Positions 57,054 through 64,000 of a stretch of 64,000 nt of DNA are shown here, piece after piece; the first letter of the stretch is position 1; the number at the start of each line of letters is the position of its first letter. The notes beneath the pieces are model-generated. The model worked only from the letters and a program-made list of their open reading frames with translations, was not told the DNA's origin and searched no databases. Origin of the DNA: Symsagittifera roscoffensis (Eukaryota; Xenacoelomorpha; Acoela; Convolutidae). A program made the position numbers and the translations under genes. Where the stretch lies: positions 112,242 through 176,241 of the forward strand of contig NW_026971566.1 in assembly GCF_963678635.1 (NCBI RefSeq), read 5' to 3'.

Positions 57054-58616
57054 GTAGGGCTCGGAGTTGATTGCTTGATATCAAAACTGTTGAAAGTTCC
57101 AGTAGAATCGAAGCTTGATTCTGATTGGCTGATATCAAAATTGTTAAAAATTCCGTGGTATGTAAAGCTTGATTCTGATTGGATGATATCAAAAACTTTG
57201 AAAGTTTCAGAACTCTATTCAGACTGGTTCTTTCATATCTCAGCTACATCAAATAGTAGAAAACTCAGTCTGATTTTTTTCACGATAAAAACAATTGGTC
57301 AAAAAACTGCCGTTTATATGTCCTATCTTTCATTATTAGGGATTTTATCAAGTCTCCTAGAAAGTTTTTGGAAATTTCGATATCGAGTTACATGTTTTAT
57401 GTGTGGTAGAGTCTATACACGTTAAAATTCGTCAAGACATTGTAAAATTTGGGGAGTTTTGAAGTATACGAAATGTGTTTTACTTACAAAACGTAGCGAG
57501 GAACTGAGCATTCATACGAGGATGCAGCATTAGGTAAGCACCAATTCGAGCATTAATACATTTTATTTTTAATTCATTGTGACAACTACAATGGTGGCTT
57601 GCCTACAGGGATTCCATTTTGTTAAAATTACATAAGTTTTTTCACGAAAAGAAAAACAATTGTTCGAGAAAAATGCCGCTTTTTTCATTTTATTCATTTC
57701 AGGGGCCATTCAATACTCCTACTAAAGCTTTGAATTCTACCTTTTGTTCTCAATTTCTTCCTTTTTTGAGACGAATAAAAACGAAAGAGTTACATGTCTT
57801 GAGTGTGATAGAGACTATGCACGTTCAAATGCGTCAAAATATCGTTTAACTTCTGGAATTTCGAATTTTGTAATCTCGATTAAACAAAATTTAGCTTGAT
57901 CTCTGGTTTTTAACTTTTGCTAATGTTATTATCAGGCAGAATTTTCTCAACAGGAACAGATGATTGAAGATGAGAGATTTTTTTAATTTAAATTTGATTC
58001 ACGTAAAAACATAGAGAGTTTAGAGATGTAAGGAGAATTGATCTGATTTTATTTGACTTAGATTTAAAAATTTACATTCAACTGAGAAGGTTTTCTCTTA
58101 AGTTTGTTTTGATGTCAATCCTCAATCAGTTTTTTAACAAAATGGATGAAACAAAGTCAATGCATTTTTCAAGTTATGTTTTGAATTGAATAAAGAATTG
58201 AATCAATGAAAGTTCTAATAAAGATTTTCTCTTTATGGTAACCCAGGTTATATGGTATGACTGAAGAGAATTTTTGATAAGATTAGTATTGTAAGATGTA
58301 TGAACAATAGTTTTAGTTACGAGAATTAGAGATTGATTGATCAAGATATAAACAACAAACCAAGAAAAATTTCTCTAAAACGAAAAGACGAAAGAATCGT
58401 AAGTTTTGCTTGAGTCAAAATGATTGATGTTGACATTGCTTTCAAATAGGTTTTTTTTGATGATCTTTGATAAAATTTATAATTGTGAAAACTTTTTTCA
58501 GTTATCAAACTTTGAAAAGATGGAATGCTCTATTCTGATATCAAAATGGTGTAAAGTTTCATTTAAAGTGAACAAAATTTTAAATTATTTTTATGATGTA
58601 TGAAAATTTCGTTATC
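57054..58616 (-). repeat. Array unit 3 (short, ~1.56 kb)
   Basis: The head and CCAATCAGA-type cluster (57054-57235) are followed by the element's outer part (57235-57860). The sequence then jumps to the tail region (57870-58616, TAGCTTGA...TAACCCAGGTTA), omitting about 2.1 kb found in long units. A 155-codon plus-strand frame (56958-57425) crosses the head and the cluster. Its translation is a simple product of the minisatellite and the related copy at 62111 is shorter, so no gene is claimed. Confidence 0.85.
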
Positions 58617-61600
58617 GTTAGGGCTCGGGATTGATTGCTTGATACCACAACTGTTCCAAGTTCCAGATTAATCAAACCTTGATTCTGATCGGTTGATATC
58701 AAAGCTGTTGAAAGTTCCCTGATAAGTAAAGTTTGATACTGATTGGCTGATATCAAATTGTTTAAAATTCCCTGATAAGTAAAGCTTAATTCTGATTGGA
58801 TGATATCAAAACATCGGAAAATTTCATGGCTCTATTCAGATTAGTTGTTTCATATTTCAGCTACATCAAATAGTAAGAAACTCAGTCTGATTTGTTTTCC
58901 CAAAAAAAACATTTGGTCAGGAAACTTGCCCTTTTTATATACTTTATTTCATTTTTGGGACCATTCAAGTCTTCAACTAATTTTTTTTGGGAATTTCGAA
59001 ATCTCTAATTTGTTCTCAAGTTCTCTATTTACTTACTGGGAAAAAACGAAAGAAATACATGTCTTAAGTGTGTTAGACACTATACACGTTAAAATGCGTC
59101 AAGACATCTTAAAACTTGGAGAGTTGTGAAGTATCCGAATTAAAGGGATTAAATTTTCATATAATTGCAGGAACATTTGCAAAAATTTTTTAAAAGAAAA
59201 ACATTTTTATTTAAAAAATTATCTAAATGAACTGTTTTGCCTAACTATAAATTCATAGGTATTCTAGTTGATTGTCTTTAAATCATTGAATTCTTTCGTG
59301 CCGTACAGTGTTTTTACAAAGATTAATGAAGGTTATTGAAAATGTTTCTTTTGTTTTCCATTGGTTCAAGAAACAGTTTTGTTTTTTGACAAAAAAAATA
59401 TAGAAAAAAATTTAGTTTTTTCTAGAGTTCACAGATTACTATTTCTATAACTCTGAACTAAAAACAATTTTAAAACATAAAAGAAAAATTATAGTTACCT
59501 GGTTCAGAGCTTTATTTGTAGAGAGGGGTTTTTTTAATGCTAAATTTGCTTTGGATTAGTGAACGTTTGGAAATGGTAGATCAAACAGAAATCAAAAATA
59601 AGTTAAATTTGCGTTGACAGGAAAATAATTGAAAATCAATATATTTTTGGGAATATTGAGAAAAATAATCTTGATTTTCGGCTATTGAAACTGGCCCAAG
59701 AAAAAATTTCAAAACTCTCAAGAACATACATCAAAGGAATTTAATCGATGTTCAAATTCTATCAATATTTCAGTTAAACACAAGTCTGGAAAGCTTAGAG
59801 TTTTCAAGCAGATTTCCCTAAAATTAATTTGGAGACAAAAATGATCGTTTAATTGATACAATTTCTCCAGTGAATTATCTTTTAGTGCAACAACAGTTCT
59901 CTTGGAGGAAAGTAGATACGGCTTTAATGAACATTCTGCGTTCAAGCTACATATTTACTTGAACTGTCAGAAAAATACTCTTACAAAGATCTGCTGTAGA
60001 AACAATTTTGAGAGAAAATAAGGCAAATTGAGGACTAGAACAGATAAATATGTAGAATAAGTTGAGATTATTAGAAAAAAGTTCACCTCAACCAATTTTT
60101 TCAAGGAAACAGATACAGTTGTTCTAATTTAACAGAGATATTTCTTCCAAATCTGTTTCGTATATAAACCTATGTTGATAGTTGTGAAAAATTTTGGAAA
60201 AAGTATGTTTTTGAGCTAAATTAGCAGAACAGGTCTCATCAATCACACTTAACTTAATTAGTTAGGAAGTGTACAAATTTTTTTATTTGGATTTCACCTG
60301 TTTCAAATGAACTTCGATTATTTTTCAATAAAATCCGAGTTAGAATCGAGTCATGGAAATTTTCAATAACATTTCAAAACTAATTTAACAATTAAATTTA
60401 TGAGCTGATTTTCTTTACACGATCTATATCTTCATTGACGGAAAACTAAAAGCAAAATATATATTAAGCGTAGAAAAAATAATTTTCGGACAGATGCTGA
60501 TCCTAATTTGATACTTGTACGTAACAGTTTTCAAAGTTTGATTATTTTTTCAGAGTATTCGGAAGTTTAACCTTGGTTTCAGTTCGGTTTCAGCATAGTT
60601 TCAGATATAGCACTGTTTTGATCTTTAAAAAAACACAATTTTCTTAAATAAACCAACTACTAGGTCAAACTATATCAAATATTATCATAATCTGAAGTTT
60701 ATAGAAACAATTTCAATTTTTTTGTTAAAAAATCTCATTTTTGTCCAATAACTATTACCAATGACTTATCATAAACCAACAAACATAGTCCTTCATTCCA
60801 CAGTCTACACTTAATTAACCATTGATATCTACCATTCAGATAAAGCGCGCCGAGATTTTTGCGAAAAATTTTAACATTACAACAAAAATACCAATACTCT
60901 TACCATTCTCTTAACATGATACTGAAATTTTACCAATTCTATTCTCTATCCTAATAGATTTCAGACTTTATACCCATTGATATTTCATAGTATGGGAGAC
61001 CAGAAACCTATAAAGTATCCTGATTCATAGGGTCTCCCATGCCCACCTTCTCTGATCAGCTCCAATATCTAAAGCTTACTTTTCTACCTAAAAATTTTTT
61101 TTTGGTGAAATTTTTCTGACAGTTCTTCCTATTGGATGTAGTAGGTTCAACATAAACGAAACCAGGACTAAGCTGAAGTGAACGGAAAATAATTAAGGAA
61201 GTTTTTTGGAATATTTAGGGATCTTGAACAAACAAAAATTAGCTTGACCTCTTTTTATGAACTATTGCTAAAGATATTATCGAGCATAAATTTTCTCAAC
61301 TGAAACAGATGATTGAGTCTAACAGATACTTTTTTATTTATGTTAGATTCAAGTAAAATTATAGAGAATTCAGAGGTTTAAGGAGAACTGATCTAATTTT
61401 GATTTGACTTATACTTAAAAACTTAGATTCAATTGAGAAGGTTTATCCTTTAAAACTTCTTTGATGTCAATTTTCAATCAATGAGTTTTTTTTAACAAAT
61501 TGATTGAAGCAAAGTCAATAAACTTTTTTCAAGTGATCTCTCTTGAACTTAACTTTTCAGAAACTTTGAATAAAATTTTTCTTTTTATGTTAACCCAGGT

Positions 61601-61981
61601 TATATGGTATGACTGGAGAAGATTTTTTATAAGAAAAAACTATTGTCGATGTGTGAACAATGTTTTTAATTACAAGAACTAAGGATTGATTGATCAAGAA
61701 TTAAACAACAAAAAATCAAGAAAAAACTCTAAAATAAAAAGACAAAATAACTTATAGTTTTTTTTTAAATCAAAATGATTGATATTGACATTGCTTTCAC
61801 ATAGGTTGTCTAATGATCTTTGATAAAAATTATATCTGTGAATACTTTTTTTCTGTTATTTAGAATAATCAAAAAATTCAAAAGATGGAATGCTCAATTC
61901 TGATATCAAAATGGTGCACAATTTCCTTTTATATTAAAATCAAGTTTAATTACTTTTTAATGTATAAAACTTACATTATCG
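58617..61981 (-). repeat. Array unit 4 (long, ~3.36 kb, diverged)
   Basis: It starts with TAGGGCTCGGGATTGATTGC and a five-repeat cluster (58618-58850). It jumps at about 59145 into the middle of the long unit and continues to the tail. It differs from units 1 and 2 by a few percent and small indels. It carries the clearest version of the hairpin (60993-61039). Confidence 0.85.
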
Positions 61982-63550
61982 GTAGGGTTCGGAATTGATT
62001 GCTTGATATCAAAACTGTTGAAAGTTCCAGTAAAATCGAAGCTTGATTCTGATTGGCTGATACCAAAATTGTTAAAAATTCGGTGGTAACTAAAGCTTGA
62101 TTCTGATTGGATGATATCAAAAACTTTGAAAGTTTCAGAACTCTATTCAGACTGGTTCTTTCATATCTCAGCTACATCAAATAGTAGAAAACTCAGTCTG
62201 ATTTTTTTCACGATAAAAACAATTGGTCAAAAAACTGCCGTTTATATGTGCTATCTTTCATTATTAGGGATTTTATCAAGTCTCCTAGAAAGTTTTTGGA
62301 AATTTCGATATCGAGTTATATGTTTTATGTGTGGTAGAGTCTATACACGTTAAAATTCGTCAAGACATTATAAAATTTGGGGAGTTTTGAAGTATACGAA
62401 ATGTGTTTTACTTACAAAACGTAGCGAGGAACTGAGCATTCATACGAGGATGCAGCATTAGGTAAGCACCAATTCGAGCATTAATACATTTTATTTTTTA
62501 ATTTATTGTGACAACTACAATGGTGGCTTGCCTACAGGGATTCCATTTTGTTAAAATTACAGTAATTCTTTCACGAAAAAAAACAATTGTTCAGGAAAAA
62601 TGCCGCTTTTATTTATTTTGTTCATTTTTAGGGGCCATACAATACTCCTACTAAAACATTGAATTCTACCTTTTGTTCTCAATTTCTTCCTTTTTTGAGA
62701 CGAATAAAAACGAAAGAGTTACATATCTTGAGTTTGATAGAGACTGTGCACGTTCGAATGCGTCAAAACATCGTTTAACTTCTGGAATTTCGAATTTTGG
62801 GATCTTGAACAAACAAAATTTAGCTTGACCTCTGGTTTTTAACTTTTGCTAAGGATATTATCAGGCAGGGTTTTCTCAACTGGAACAGATGATTGAAGAT
62901 GAGAGATTTTTTTAAATTTAAATTTGATTCACGTAAAAACATAGAGAGTTTAAAGATTTAAGGAGAATTGATCTGATTTAGATTCAAAAATTTACGTTCA
63001 ATTGAGAAGGTTTTCTCTTAAGTTTTTTTTTATGTCAATTCTCAATCAGTTTTTTAACAAAATGGATGAAACAAAGTCAATGAATTTTTCAAGTTATGTT
63101 TTGAATTGAATAAAGAATTGAATAAATGAAAGTTCTAATAAAGATTTTCTCTTTATGGTAACCCAGGTTATATGGTATGACTGGAGAGAATTTTTGGTAA
63201 GAAGAGTATTTTAAGATGTATGAACAAAGTTTTTAGTTACGAGAACTAGAGATTGATTGATCAAGATTTAAACAACAAACCAAGAAAAATTTCTCTAAAA
63301 CGAAAAGACAAAAGAATCATAAGTTTTGCTTGAGTCAAAATGATTGATGTTGACATTGCTTTCAAATAGGTTTTTTTTTGATAAATTTTGATAAAAATTA
63401 TAATTGTGAATACTTTTTTCAGTTAGTTAGTATAATCAAACTTTTCAAAAGATGGAATGCTTTATTCTGATATCAAAATGATGTAAAGTTTCATTTAAAG
63501 TGAACAAAATTTTAAATTATTTTTATGATGTATGAAAATTTCGTTATCGT
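61982..63550 (-). repeat. Array unit 5 (short, ~1.57 kb)
   Basis: It is colinear with unit 3 at an offset of 4,928 bp, including the same internal junction. Units 3+4 therefore form a higher-order pair that repeats as units 5+6. Confidence 0.85.
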
Positions 63551-64000
63551 TAGGGCTCGGGATTGATTGCTTGATACCACAACTGTTCCAAGTTCCAGAT
63601 TAATCAAACCTTGATTCTGATCGGTTGATATCAAAGCTGTTGAAAGTTCCCTGATAAGTAAAGTTTGATACTGATTGGCTAATATCAATTTGTTGAAAAT
63701 TCCCTGATAAGTTAGTTCTGATTGGATGATATCAAAACATCTGAAAAATTCATGGCTCTATTCAGATTGGTTATTTCATATTTCAGCTACATCAAATAGT
63801 AGGAAACTCAGTCTGATTTGTTTTCCCAAAAAAAACAATTGGTCAGGAAACTTGCCTTTTTTATATACTTTATTTCATTTTTGGGGCCATTCAAGTCTTC
63901 TACTAATTTTTTTTGGGAATTTCGAAATCTCTAATTTGTTCTCAAGTTCTCTATTTACTTACTGGGAAAAAACGAAAGAAATACATGTCTTAAGTGTGTT
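63551..64000 (-). repeat. Array unit 6 (start only, cut by window edge)
   Basis: The head TAGGGCTCGGGATTGATTGC and the CCAATCAGA-type cluster match unit 4 closely. The array continues beyond the window. Confidence 0.85.

Noticed and set aside
56958-57425. 155-codon plus-strand frame across an array head
   Set aside because: Its repetitive LDSDWLISKLLK-type peptide is a translation of the CCAATCAGA minisatellite, and the partner copy has a shorter frame.

Overview
The window is AT-rich, intron-poor, eukaryotic DNA with no intact host housekeeping gene, no rRNA, no confident tRNA and no CRISPR. The best guess is a rhabditid nematode, probably Caenorhabditis-like. This rests on AT-rich spacers full of homopolymers, short introns with TTTTCAG-type acceptors, a Ty3/Gypsy-like LTR retrotransposon, a Maverick/Polinton-type DNA polymerase remnant and abundant short inverted-repeat elements. 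That assignment is inference.

Region 1 (1-9.0 kb, minus strand, higher G+C) is a broken LTR retrotransposon. Reading leftwards from 8.6 kb it holds a zinc-knuckle/aspartic-protease ORF, a reverse transcriptase split by a 274-bp minisatellite insert, RNase H, a DD35E integrase that loses its C-terminal part, and a C-terminal stretch resembling a macro (ADP-ribose-binding) domain. A polypurine tract, a probable LTR and then the gag start of a second copy follow. That second gag runs off the left edge and carries an SGNH/GDSL-hydrolase-like domain. Two copies therefore seem to lie head to tail around one LTR.

Region 2 (9-17 kb) is spacer with two non-autonomous inverted-repeat elements and a 146-147-bp satellite of nine monomers, six of which form two near-identical 439-bp higher-order repeats.

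Region 3 (17.2-64 kb) is a very large repeat complex. Sequences at 17.2-20.9 kb recur in inverted orientation and mirrored order at 47.5-50.6 kb, so the centre of symmetry is near 34 kb. A decayed family-B DNA polymerase pseudogene (32.7-34.0 kb) lies at that centre. The left arm has expanded by tandem copies of a 1,043-bp monomer and by ~1.7-kb blocks carrying unrecognised protein-like segments and paired CArG boxes. The right arm contains a ~4.68-kb tandem duplication with a small two-exon gene (intact-looking copy at 41.36 kb, broken copy at 45.85 kb). It ends in an array of long (3.4-3.7 kb) and short (1.56 kb) units that leaves the window at its right edge; two neighbouring units are almost identical. 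The simplest reading is an old Maverick/Polinton-like element, or a palindromic amplification seeded by one, whose arms grew by unequal exchange.

Intervals not covered by a gene are described in the feature list. All assignments come from reading the sequence and its translations; no database search was possible.
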